A stretch of DNA of 27,053 nt from Protofrankia sp963555915 (GTDB lineage: Bacteria; Actinomycetota; Actinomycetes; Frankiales; Frankiaceae): contig NZ_CAUVXL010000133.1 of assembly GCF_963555915.1 (NCBI RefSeq), positions 1 to 27,053 of the forward strand. Reading direction: 5' to 3'. Every line of letters begins with the position of its first letter. The stretch's first letter is position 1. The notes under the pieces are model-generated. The model was not told where the DNA came from, did no database searches, and saw only the letters and a program-made list of their open reading frames with translations. Shown here one piece after another: positions 1 through 6,145 of the stretch. Position numbers and translations under genes: made by a program.

Positions 1-385
1 ATTCGAGGGACCCGAGGACGGCGTCGAGGCGCGCGGCGGCCTCGTCAGCCACGGGTTTGATCTCCTCGAGCCCGGTCAGAGCCACCATCGTCTGCGGATC
101 CAGCGCCTGCACCACAGTCTCAGCCCCGTCCCGGCGTACAACCACGTTGCACGGCAGCAGCAGGCCGATCGTACGGTCGGCGGTCAGAGCCTGGTGTGCC
201 AGCGGCGGATTGCAGGCTCCCAGGATCAGGTATTCCTCCATCTCCAGGCCCAACGTGGTCCGGAGCGTCCCCTGGACGTCGATCTCGGTCAGCACGCCGA
301 AGCCCTGTTCGGCCAGGGCTGCACGCACCCGTCCGACCGTCTGGTCAAACTGTGCACGAACTCGAACAGTCCGGTCGTATCGCAT
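1..385 (-). CDS. DUF302 domain protein (partial, C-terminus beyond window)
   Basis: The reverse strand encodes at least 128 residues from an ATG at 385, with a GAGGGAG ribosome binding site about 10 bases upstream and no stop before the window edge. The protein shows the DUF302 pattern: an N-terminal strand with alternating charged residues, a GACNPPLA segment near residues 56-63 and an LLPCNVVV segment near 76-83. DUF302 proteins are small, soluble and of unknown biochemical role. They are often found beside copper or sulfide stress regulators of the CsoR/CstR type. That fits the metal-regulator-like palindrome immediately upstream at 427-442. The family call is fairly firm; the function is unknown. 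Confidence 0.82.
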   Translation of the reverse strand, partial: MRYDRTVRVRAQFDQTVGRVRAALAEQGFGVLTEIDVQGTLRTTLGLEMEEYLILGACNPPLAHQALTADRTIGLLLPCNVVVRRDGAETVVQALDPQTMVALTGLEEIKPVADEAAARLDAVLGSLE

Positions 386-426
386 GTCGGTGAACTCCCT
401 CGACGGATGATCCAACATCGTCGATG

Positions 427-442
427 ATACCCCCAGGGGTAT
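427..442. promoter_or_regulatory. CsoR-like operator palindrome before the DUF302 gene
   Basis: ATACCCCCAGGGGTAT is a perfect dyad, with ATACCCC and GGGGTAT arms around a 2-base centre. This GC-box flanked by TA is the known form of operators bound by CsoR/RcnR-family metal or sulfur sensors. On the reverse strand a possible -10 (TATCAT) overlaps the dyad, 42 bases before the DUF302 start, so binding would block transcription. No CsoR gene is inside the window; it may lie just left of position 1. Confidence 0.6.
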
Positions 443-473
443 AGTGCGGTCCGTTCCACCACCCGCGCAGGTC

Positions 474-1101
474 GTCAGGGCAGGACGAGCTGGGACGGGC
501 TGACGGTCAGCGGGAACGGGTCGGTAATGGTCAGGATCGCCTCGCCGTACTCGGTCGCGACTTCGGCGTATTCGCCGTCGCGGAGCCTCAGCGTGGTGAT
601 CGAGGGCTTGTCGGCATCGACGATCCAGTAGTGGCCGACACCGAGACGGGCGTAGACGTCGCGTTTGAGCAGCCGGTCGATGCCCACACTGCTGGGGGAG
701 AGCACCTCGACGACCAGCAGCGGCACAGCCAGGTACCGTTCCCCGCGGACCAGATCCGCCCGGGCGACCACGCACACATCCGGCTGAACACTCGTCGGTT
801 GCCCCCTGCGCACATCCGGAGTGGGTGCGAAAACCACCCGATCGTCGGGACAGGCATTCCGAAGCGCAACCGCAAGTTCCAGGCACGCACGCTGGTGTTC
901 CCAACGGGGTGCGGGGCTCACCAGCAACACCCCGTCGACCAGCTCGTACCGCCGCCCGTCATCGGGCAACTCCGCCAGATCATCGACAGTGAACCCGTCC
1001 GCACGGATCGGAAGATCCTCGTACGCGACCGCCATAACCGCCATGATGGGCTCCTCTCAGCCATGACGCCAGACTGACCCGCCCACACGCTGCGCACCAG
1101 A
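474..1101 (+). repeat. Long direct repeat, left copy (Uma2 gene plus leader)
   Basis: The sequence from 474 to 1101 recurs at 5217-5844 in the same orientation and with exactly the same length. Identity covers the Uma2 coding region except two diverged patches, and continues about 57 bases upstream of the start codon, ending at CACCAGA. Outside these borders the flanks are unrelated. Such a direct repeat could recombine and delete the 4.7 kb between the copies. Confidence 0.85.
475..1044 (-). CDS. Uma2 family endonuclease-like protein, copy A
   Basis: This 189-residue protein belongs to the Uma2/DUF820 family, a PD-(D/E)xK nuclease fold that is abundant in cyanobacteria and some actinomycetes and whose cellular role is unsettled. 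Visible motifs are RYELVDGVLLVSP at about residues 32-44, QPD at 87-89, VEVLSPS at 112-118 with Lys127 following, and HYWIVD at 138-143. The start at 1044 has a GAGAGGAG ribosome binding site 6 bases upstream; an in-frame ATG three codons later is a weaker choice. The length is normal for the family. A second copy at 5218-5787 is identical over most of its length but differs at about residues 52-85 and 137-172. Between the two copies lie a transposon and a toxin-antitoxin pair. Confidence 0.88.
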   Translation of the reverse strand: MAVMAVAYEDLPIRADGFTVDDLAELPDDGRRYELVDGVLLVSPAPRWEHQRACLELAVALRNACPDDRVVFAPTPDVRRGQPTSVQPDVCVVARADLVRGERYLAVPLLVVEVLSPSSVGIDRLLKRDVYARLGVGHYWIVDADKPSITTLRLRDGEYAEVATEYGEAILTITDPFPLTVSPSQLVLP

Positions 1102-1183
1102 ACGGACCACCGCCTGTGGACAACCTTCTCGTATCCACAGACGTCCGGTGGAGTGGATCTCGGCGCTTTAACAGACAAGCGTG

Positions 1184-1188
1184 GTCTA
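1184..1188. repeat. Target site duplication GTCTA (left)
   Basis: GTCTA lies directly outside the left transposon end and is repeated directly outside the right end at 4470-4474. A 5-bp duplication is the hallmark of Tn3-family transposition. Confidence 0.88.
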
Positions 1189-1221
1189 GGGGTGGGGCCG
1201 GAATACGAGCGAAACGTGCCA
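1189..1221 (+). repeat. Left terminal inverted repeat of the Tn3 element
   Basis: Thirty-three bases starting GGGG match the reverse complement of 4437-4469, with a single G/A difference at position 28 of the repeat. The GGGG start and the AATACGAGCGAAA core resemble other actinobacterial Tn3 ends. Confidence 0.9.
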
Positions 1222-1321
1222 CACGCCAGCGGCCAGGTAGGTCACAGGCGCGAATCGGTGTCGTAGGCGGGTGGCGAGGACGTGCGCCGACGCGAAGAGA
1301 CAGCAACGCGGACACTGAGGT

Positions 1322-1434
1322 TGTTTCATAGGTGTTCGCTCGTGAAACACGGCGACGGTCGCCGGTGATGCTGCGCGTTCCATGTTTCATGAGTTGTTGC
1401 AAACGGCTGGGTGGCTGAAACACCCTCATGAAAC
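1322..1434. promoter_or_regulatory. Probable res site of the Tn3 resolvase
   Basis: Five GTTTCA/TGAAAC motifs lie within 113 bases immediately before the resolvase. The first pair, TGTTTCA at 1322-1328 and TGAAACA at 1343-1349, forms a 28-bp inverted arrangement, the classical size of res subsite I where crossover occurs. Further motifs are at 1383-1389 (TGTTTCA), 1416-1422 (TGAAACA) and 1425-1434 (CTCATGAAAC), plausible subsites II and III. Position and layout fit a resolvase binding and autoregulation region. Confidence 0.65.
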
Positions 1435-2302
1435 AGTCAGGGCTCGTGAGTGACGACTTCAAGCGCGTGGAATCGCACGACTGCCCGATGTCCACCTGCG
1501 CCGCCCCGGCGGGCTCGCCGTGCCGCACAGGCAAGGGCAAGGTGGCCATCCAGTACCACACCGCCCGCTTCCGCCTCGTGCCCCAACTCGCCAAGGCCCT
1601 CAACGTCCCCGCCCCCGCCGTGCGCAAGCCCGGCTCGGCCTGCCCCGCCCCGCGGGCGCCGGCACCGAGCCCGCCGGGCACGTACGCCTGGGGTACGCCC
1701 GCGCATCCACCGCCCGGCAGTCCCTCGACTCCCAACTCGACTCCCTTGCCGAAGCCGGGGTCACCCGGATCTTCTCCGAGAAGATCTCCACCCGTGCCAC
1801 CCAGCGCCCTGAACTGGACAAGGTCGTCGCCCTCGCTGGCGAACTGCGTGCCTCCGGCGTGCGCGTCACCCTCGTCGTCCACGAGCACAAGCGGCTCGGC
1901 CGCGGCATCGAACTGGCGACCCTGGCCGAGGAACTCAAGGCGAGCGACGTCGGCCTGGAGTTCCTCACGGGTGAGCTCCAGGGCTCGCACGACCCCTCGA
2001 GCGTCGTGTTCACCGTGCTGGCAGCCCTGTCCGGCATGGAACGCGAGTACATCCGCGACCGCACCCTGGAAGGCCACGAATCCGCCCGCAAGCGCGGCAA
2101 GTCCATCGGCGGCGCGGGCGTCACCGACGATCACATGCTATCCATGGCCCTCCACCTTCGGGATCAGGAAATGAGTCTGCGCGACATCGCGGCCCGGCTC
2201 ATCATCATCGGCAAGAAGAAAGGCCAGCGCCCCTCACCCGCGACCGTCATGCGCATGCTGCGCGAGCACGACGAACAGATCACCGCGCCTTTGGCGTCGT
2301 AG
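1428..2302 (+). pseudogene. tnpR: Serine recombinase (Tn3 resolvase type), frameshifted
   Basis: Two frames together make one recombinase. The first frame, from ATG 1428, encodes an N-terminal zinc-finger-like segment with Cys19, Cys24, Cys32 and His44 and the run GSPCRT, as in actinobacterial recombinases. It then becomes meaningless after about nt 1640. The second frame, open from GTG 1520 to 2302, gives nonsense at first and then the resolvase domain: GYARAST with the nucleophilic serine at nt 1706-1708, FSEKISTR, the ELDK helix, MEREYIRDRTLEG, and a C-terminal helix-turn-helix ending near residue 250. The frame change falls between about 1625 and 1690 in a C-rich run. It could be a genuine mutation, a sequencing error or, less likely, programmed shifting. 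A shorter protein starting at 1520 could still be made, but its first 55 or so residues look out of frame. Confidence 0.75.
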
Positions 2303-2339
2303 GAGACCCGCCACACGCGGAGGCCGGCCTTCGTCGTGC

Positions 2340-3200
2340 TCAGTGCGCCGCGCGTACCGCCGAGACCAGTCCGCCGGCGCCCTCGTCCTGCTGCGACGGG
2401 GTGAGCACCGGACGCCCGTAGGCCTCGGCGCGCTCACGCAGGGTGAAGGTCTCCGCCTCCCAGCCCAGGCCGTCCAGCCAGCCGACCGGGTCCTCCGGCA
2501 TCTCTGAGACCCACATCGACGCTGCCGATCCCGGCGCGGCGTCCCCGCGGAAACGTTCGACCGCGCCGCGCGAGCCCAGTGTCAGGCCCATCCTGCTGCC
2601 TGCAGCGGACAGCGCGCCGACCCGTTCGAGCAGCGACTGCACCGCGTCCTCGGGCAGATAGATCAGCAGTCCCTCGGCGATCCACACCGTCGGCTGCGCC
2701 GGATCGTGTCCGGCCGCGGCCAGGGCGCCGGGCCAGTCCTCGCGCAGGTCGACCGGGACGGTGATCCGCTCGCAGCGCGGAACGGCCCGCTCCTGACGCA
2801 GCACCGAAGCCTTGAAGCCCAACGGTTCGGCCGTGTCGACCTCGAACAGCCGGGTCCCTGCAGGCCAGTCCATCCGGAAGGCCCTGCTGTCCATCCCGGC
2901 TCCGAGCAGCACGACCTGCCGGACGCCGGAGGCGACCGCCCGGTCCAGTAGGTCGTCCAGGAACTTCGTCCGGATGACGATCGAGATGGCCACGCCGAGC
3001 CAGCGGCGCCGCGCCGCCTCGTCCGCGCGCGGGGGCGGCGGCGCCCCGGGGCCTCTCCCGCCGGCCGTGGCGAAGGCCAGCGCCAGCGGGTCCCGGAACA
3101 GCGGCTGCTCGCGTGCCGTCTCCATTGCCCTCACCCGGGCCACGCCCACGGCTGTGGCCCACACCCCGGACGGCTCGACCCGTCCCGCCGCATCAGTCAT
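2340..3200 (-). CDS. SAM-dependent methyltransferase, TIGR00027 / leucine carboxyl methyltransferase-like
   Basis: The 286-residue protein belongs to the actinobacterial class I methyltransferase family related to leucine carboxyl methyltransferases. The SAM-binding glycine motif is LLGAGMDSRAFR at residues 98-109, followed by FEVD at 119-122 and the family signature VWIAEGLLIYLP at 172-183. The length is normal. Members methylate mostly unidentified small molecules or carboxylates, so the substrate cannot be named. The gene is cargo inside the Tn3 element: it starts 25 bases after the transposase stop on the same strand and converges with the resolvase. No clear ribosome binding site precedes the ATG, so it may be leaderless or read through from the transposase promoter. 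Confidence 0.88.
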   Translation of the reverse strand: MTDAAGRVEPSGVWATAVGVARVRAMETAREQPLFRDPLALAFATAGGRGPGAPPPPRADEAARRRWLGVAISIVIRTKFLDDLLDRAVASGVRQVVLLGAGMDSRAFRMDWPAGTRLFEVDTAEPLGFKASVLRQERAVPRCERITVPVDLREDWPGALAAAGHDPAQPTVWIAEGLLIYLPEDAVQSLLERVGALSAAGSRMGLTLGSRGAVERFRGDAAPGSAASMWVSEMPEDPVGWLDGLGWEAETFTLRERAEAYGRPVLTPSQQDEGAGGLVSAVRAAH

Positions 3201-3225
3201 GCGTTCAGGCTAGGCCGCCGGGGCG

Positions 3226-4344
3226 TCACACCGGCGCGGTGGGAAACAGCGCTCCGGGGGCCGGATCCAACCGGGTGGCGACGACGTCCTTGGGCGGGGT
3301 GAGGTCCAAGTGCCAGTCGCCGAAGCGGCGTATGGTGCGCGTGATCAGCGGGCTGACGGTGGCCAGGTCGTCGGGGTCCACGAGATGGCCCTCGGCGGCG
3401 AGGGCGTTGGCGGCATCGGTAATGTCCAGCGCGGTGGAGTAGATCGCACAGTTGGCGATCAGCTCGTTGAATGTGACGACTCGCTCCTGGTAGTCCGGGT
3501 CGTTGTGGCCGATCAGCCGTCCGCCGATCATCAGATGCGTAGCGAAGCCGTGGAACGCCTCCGTACGGTTGGTGATCGCGGTGATCTGGTCGCGCAGCCC
3601 GGGCTCGGACAGGTATCGAAGGAGCGTCACGGTCCTGACGACCCTGCCCAATTCGCGTAGCGTCTTGTAGATCCGGTTGCGTTTCGAGTGGTTGCCCAGG
3701 CGGCGCAGCAGCGTCACCGAGGACAGTCGGCCCTCCCGGATCGAGATCCCGGTGCGCAGTAGATCCGTCCAGTGGCGTTCGATGAGGGCCCAGTCGATGA
3801 CGCTGTCGTCGAACAGGGAGTCGATGTGCTTGTACCGCACCTTGGCGTCCGGCCGGTAGAAGTTCAGGTCGTGCCAGTTGCGTATGCGGGGGAGGAGGTC
3901 GAATCCGAGGAGCGCGGCGAGGCCGAACACCGGCAGCGGAGCCCCTTGGGCGTCGGCGTGGATGGTGTCGGGCGGGATGTCGGAGACGTTGGACAGCAGC
4001 GAGTCCAGCAGGTACACCGCCTCCCACACCCCGCACGGGATGAAGTGGGAGAACAGCGCGATGTAGTTGTCGGACACCAGTCGGAACGCCAGAGCCCCAA
4101 ACCCGCCGTATCTGACGTGGGACTCGGCCCGCAGGCTGTCTTCCCAGGTGTCGATCTGCGAGCCGTCGGTGGCCGCGGTCGACCCGTCGCCCCACATCGC
4201 GGCGACGAAGGTCTGGTCAGCGGTCGTCTTCCCTCGCGCCCAGCCAGCCTCGTCCGCTGTAGGTGTGAACGACTCGACCAACTCCCGCGCCGCGACGCTC
4301 TCGCGGAACCTCGGGTAGGCGGTGCGGTCGATCGATGCCAACAC
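3226..4344 (-). CDS. tnpA: Tn3-family transposase with large internal deletion
   Basis: The 372-residue product keeps both ends of a Tn3 transposase, normally about 1000 residues. Residues 1-44 match the N-terminus of actinobacterial Tn3 transposases (AYPRF, FTPTADE, WARGKTTADQ). From about residue 45 the sequence jumps directly to the catalytic half. The presumed DDE residues are present: Asp60 in the STAATDG block, Asp131 in HADAQG and Glu294 in FNELIANCAIY. The C-terminus, with ISP/RRFG-like sequence, is complete. The DNA-binding and terminal-repeat-recognition region of roughly 600 residues is missing, and the reading frame is preserved across the junction. The protein is probably inactive for transposition, though it might bind partners. 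The gene begins about 90 bases inside the right inverted repeat. Confidence 0.88.
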   Translation of the reverse strand: MLASIDRTAYPRFRESVAARELVESFTPTADEAGWARGKTTADQTFVAAMWGDGSTAATDGSQIDTWEDSLRAESHVRYGGFGALAFRLVSDNYIALFSHFIPCGVWEAVYLLDSLLSNVSDIPPDTIHADAQGAPLPVFGLAALLGFDLLPRIRNWHDLNFYRPDAKVRYKHIDSLFDDSVIDWALIERHWTDLLRTGISIREGRLSSVTLLRRLGNHSKRNRIYKTLRELGRVVRTVTLLRYLSEPGLRDQITAITNRTEAFHGFATHLMIGGRLIGHNDPDYQERVVTFNELIANCAIYSTALDITDAANALAAEGHLVDPDDLATVSPLITRTIRRFGDWHLDLTPPKDVVATRLDPAPGALFPTAPV

Positions 4345-4436
4345 ACCTTGAAGATCACAGGGACCAGGATGACGGAATCCTAACGATCCCTATCAAGGCG
4401 ACCCGCGCTGACCTCTACCAGCGGCGGAACAAGGCC

Positions 4437-4469
4437 TGGCATGTTTCGCTCGTATTCCGGCCCCACCCC
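4437..4469 (-). repeat. Right terminal inverted repeat of the Tn3 element
   Basis: These 33 bases are the reverse complement of 1189-1221 with one mismatch. They are followed immediately by the duplicated target GTCTA. Confidence 0.9.
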
Positions 4470-4474
4470 GTCTA
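4470..4474. repeat. Target site duplication GTCTA (right)
   Basis: GTCTA lies directly outside the right terminal repeat and is the partner of 1184-1188. Confidence 0.88.
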
Positions 4475-4503
4475 CGACCCGTCTCCGAGAACGCATCCCA
4501 CGC

Positions 4504-4539
4504 TGCCTACAGGAACTGCTGTGCCTGCAGGAACTGCTG
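4504..4539 (+). repeat. Tandem 18-bp repeat before the toxin-antitoxin genes
   Basis: Two 18-bp units, TGCCTACAGGAACTGCTG and TGCCTGCAGGAACTGCTG, abut without a gap and differ at one base. They end 24 bases before the antitoxin ATG, over the place where a -35 box would fall; a possible -10 (TAGCAT/CATATT) lies at 4551-4558. RHH antitoxins commonly bind direct repeats in their own promoter, so this is a likely autoregulatory operator. Confidence 0.6.
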
Positions 4540-4563
4540 TCATGTTCAGCTAGCATATTGCGC

Positions 4564-4827
4564 ATGACACGCACGATCACACTCCGGTTGTCGGACGAGG
4601 CGTACAAGGCGGTCAAGCGTTACGCCGAGGCCGAGCACACCTCGATGAACACCTGGGTCGAGGGCGTGCTGGACGCCGAGGACATGCGTCGGCGCTGCGC
4701 CGCGCACGGGGCCTGGATGGAGGCCAACCCGGCGGTGGCCGGCGCAGCTCTCACCTTCGGTGAGGCCAACCAGCGGGCTCTCGCCGCGGCGGGGCTGCCC
4801 AATCTCGCCGACGGCACCGTCGGGTGA
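4564..4827 (+). CDS. Ribbon-helix-helix antitoxin
   Basis: This 87-residue protein starts with TRTITLRLSDEAYKAVKRYA, a typical ribbon-helix-helix DNA-binding fold of the Arc/CopG/HicB type: a short beta strand at residues 2-9 followed by two helices to about residue 40. The C-terminal half would contact and neutralise the toxin. The ATG at 4564 is chosen because the RHH strand begins right there and the promoter-like sequence ends just before it, which suggests little or no leader. Its stop overlaps the start of the toxin gene in GTGA. It probably represses its own promoter through the 18-bp tandem repeat at 4504-4539. Confidence 0.82.
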   Translation: MTRTITLRLSDEAYKAVKRYAEAEHTSMNTWVEGVLDAEDMRRRCAAHGAWMEANPAVAGAALTFGEANQRALAAAGLPNLADGTVG

Positions 4828-5135
4828 GGCCACCGCGGCGCGGTGAAATCTGGACCGTGGGCACCGGTTCGGTACCGCAGACGGTGCTGGTCATCAGCTC
4901 CACGGTCTACAACGAGATCGCCGGCGAGCCGACCGTGCTCGTCGCCCTGGTCGTGGAGCACGCCACCGACGAGGGGTTCTGTATCGACCTCGGCGAAGGG
5001 CGGTGGGCTGTGATGGGCCTGGTCACGTTCGTGGCCAAGGCGAACCTGGCCGCGTGCCTGCGACGGGTCGATGTCCAGACCCTGACCGACGTCAACACCA
5101 TGCTTTTCAAAATCTTGGCGACTCCCGACCGCTGA
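4824..5135 (+). CDS. MazF/PemK-like toxin
   Basis: The 103-residue protein begins RRGEIWTV, followed by TVLVISSTVYNEI, the pattern of the MazF/PemK/CcdB-like fold, whose members are mostly sequence-specific mRNA endoribonucleases. The GTG start overlaps the antitoxin stop by four bases, as expected for a coupled toxin. The C-terminal part (ANLAACLRRVDVQTLTDVNTM) forms the usual last helix. Family assignment rests on the N-terminal motif, size and RHH partner; the sequence is otherwise divergent, so RNA cleavage is inferred. The pair sits between a Tn3 insertion and a Uma2 gene, as expected for a mobile stabilisation module. Confidence 0.82.
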   Translation: MRPPRRGEIWTVGTGSVPQTVLVISSTVYNEIAGEPTVLVALVVEHATDEGFCIDLGEGRWAVMGLVTFVAKANLAACLRRVDVQTLTDVNTMLFKILATPDR

Positions 5136-5216
5136 CCCACGGGCAACGGTCCTCAAGGAATACGCAGTATCGACAAAGGTACGGCTGGCCGTCCTCGTCG
5201 AATCTCACATTCGGTT

Positions 5217-5844
5217 GTCAGGGCAGGACGAGCTGGGACGGGCTGACGGTCAGCGGGAACGGGTCGGTAACGATCATGGTCGCCTCGCCGTGCACGGTCA
5301 GGGTCTCGACATAGTCGCTGTCGGCGAGGCTCAGTGTGGTGATCGAGGGCTTGTCCGGGTCGACGATCCAGTAGTGGATGACACCGAGACGGGCGTAGAC
5401 GTCGCGTTTGAGCAGCCGGTCGATGCCCACGCTGCTGGGGGAGAGCACCTCGACGACCAGCAGCGGCACAGCCAGGTACCGTTCCCCGCGGACCAGATCC
5501 GCCCGGGCGACCACGCACACATCCGGCTGAACACTCGTCCGTTGTCCCCTGCGCACATCCGGGCTCGAGCCGAACACGTAAAGCTCGGGCGGACACGCTG
5601 CACGCAGCAACGCGGTCAGCTCATCGCATCCGACCTGGTGTTCCCAGCGGGGTGCGGGGCTCACCAGCAACACCCCGTCGACCAGCTCGTACCGCCGCCC
5701 GTCATCGGGCAACTCCGCCAGATCATCGACAGTGAACCCGTCCGCACGGATCGGAAGATCCTCGTACGCGACCGCCATAACCGCCATGATGGGCTCCTCT
5801 CAGCCATGACGCCAGACTGACCCGCCCACACGCTGCGCACCAGA
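5217..5844 (+). repeat. Long direct repeat, right copy (Uma2 gene plus leader)
   Basis: Second copy of the 628-bp direct repeat described at 474-1101, offset by exactly 4743 bp. It shares the same 5-prime leader up to CACCAGA and differs mainly in two internal patches. Confidence 0.85.
5218..5787 (-). CDS. Uma2 family endonuclease-like protein, copy B
   Basis: This is the 189-residue paralogue of the gene at 475-1044, with the same start context (GAGAGGAG six bases before ATG) and the same stop. Residues 1-51, 86-136 and 173-189 are the same in both proteins. Residues 52-85 differ in about half their positions, and about 152-172 in most. The putative nuclease motifs QPD, VEVLSPS and HYWIVD are kept. 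The two diverged patches may set substrate or partner specificity, or may simply be the parts not yet homogenised by gene conversion. It lies downstream of and convergent with the toxin gene, with an 82-base gap. Confidence 0.88.
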   Translation of the reverse strand: MAVMAVAYEDLPIRADGFTVDDLAELPDDGRRYELVDGVLLVSPAPRWEHQVGCDELTALLRAACPPELYVFGSSPDVRRGQRTSVQPDVCVVARADLVRGERYLAVPLLVVEVLSPSSVGIDRLLKRDVYARLGVIHYWIVDPDKPSITTLSLADSDYVETLTVHGEATMIVTDPFPLTVSPSQLVLP

Positions 5845-6145
5845 CTTGACCACGCACTGTGGAAAACGCGACGTTATCCACATCCGCTGCGCTCTACCCG
5901 CCGGCCGGCTCGGTGGCGCCGAGGGTCGGCGCACAATTGCGTTCGACAGCAAAGAATCGAGCACCAGAGAATCGATACGAAGAAGATCGAATAGATCGCG
6001 AGCGGAATTCACGGGAACGAAACCGACTTCGGTGCCGACAGTCGTTTCCGTTAACGACCGACTGGGCGCCCGTTCGAAAAGCGATACGTCAGCGAGAGGA
6101 CGAGCGATATGGTGGAAAGGAGAATGAGGGAAGGGAAGGTCGGCG
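5845..6145. other. Intergenic region, no gene seen
   Basis: Three hundred bases between divergent genes, with lower GC than the surroundings around 5935-6010. It must contain the promoters of Uma2 copy B and the metal exporter. A perfect TTATCCACA (DnaA-box sequence) occurs at 5874-5882 but stands alone. A TATGGT hexamer at 6110-6115 could be a -10 box for the exporter. No convincing ORF or riboswitch is visible. Confidence 0.5.

Larger units (their letters stand above)
1189..4469. mobile_element. Tn3-family transposon carrying a methyltransferase
   Basis: The 3281-bp element is bounded by 33-bp terminal inverted repeats beginning GGGGTGGGGCCGGAATACG, which match at 32 of 33 positions, and is flanked by the 5-bp duplication GTCTA. 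Inside, from left to right, are a res-like recombination site, a serine resolvase reading right, a class I methyltransferase reading left and a Tn3 transposase reading left from near the right end. Both mobility genes are damaged: the resolvase is split over two frames and the transposase lacks most of its normal length. The ends and target duplication are intact, so the insertion itself has not been rearranged. It should be a non-autonomous or dead element unless helped in trans. Confidence 0.92.

Noticed and set aside
980..2134. Long minus-strand frame of 384 codons across the left transposon end
   Set aside because: It crosses the terminal repeat, the res site and the antisense of the resolvase, and its product is low complexity; the plus-strand resolvase motifs are clear.
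5874..5882. TTATCCACA DnaA box (another at 9871-9879)
   Set aside because: Single perfect boxes without clusters, AT-rich unwinding region or dnaA/dnaN genes; not an origin.
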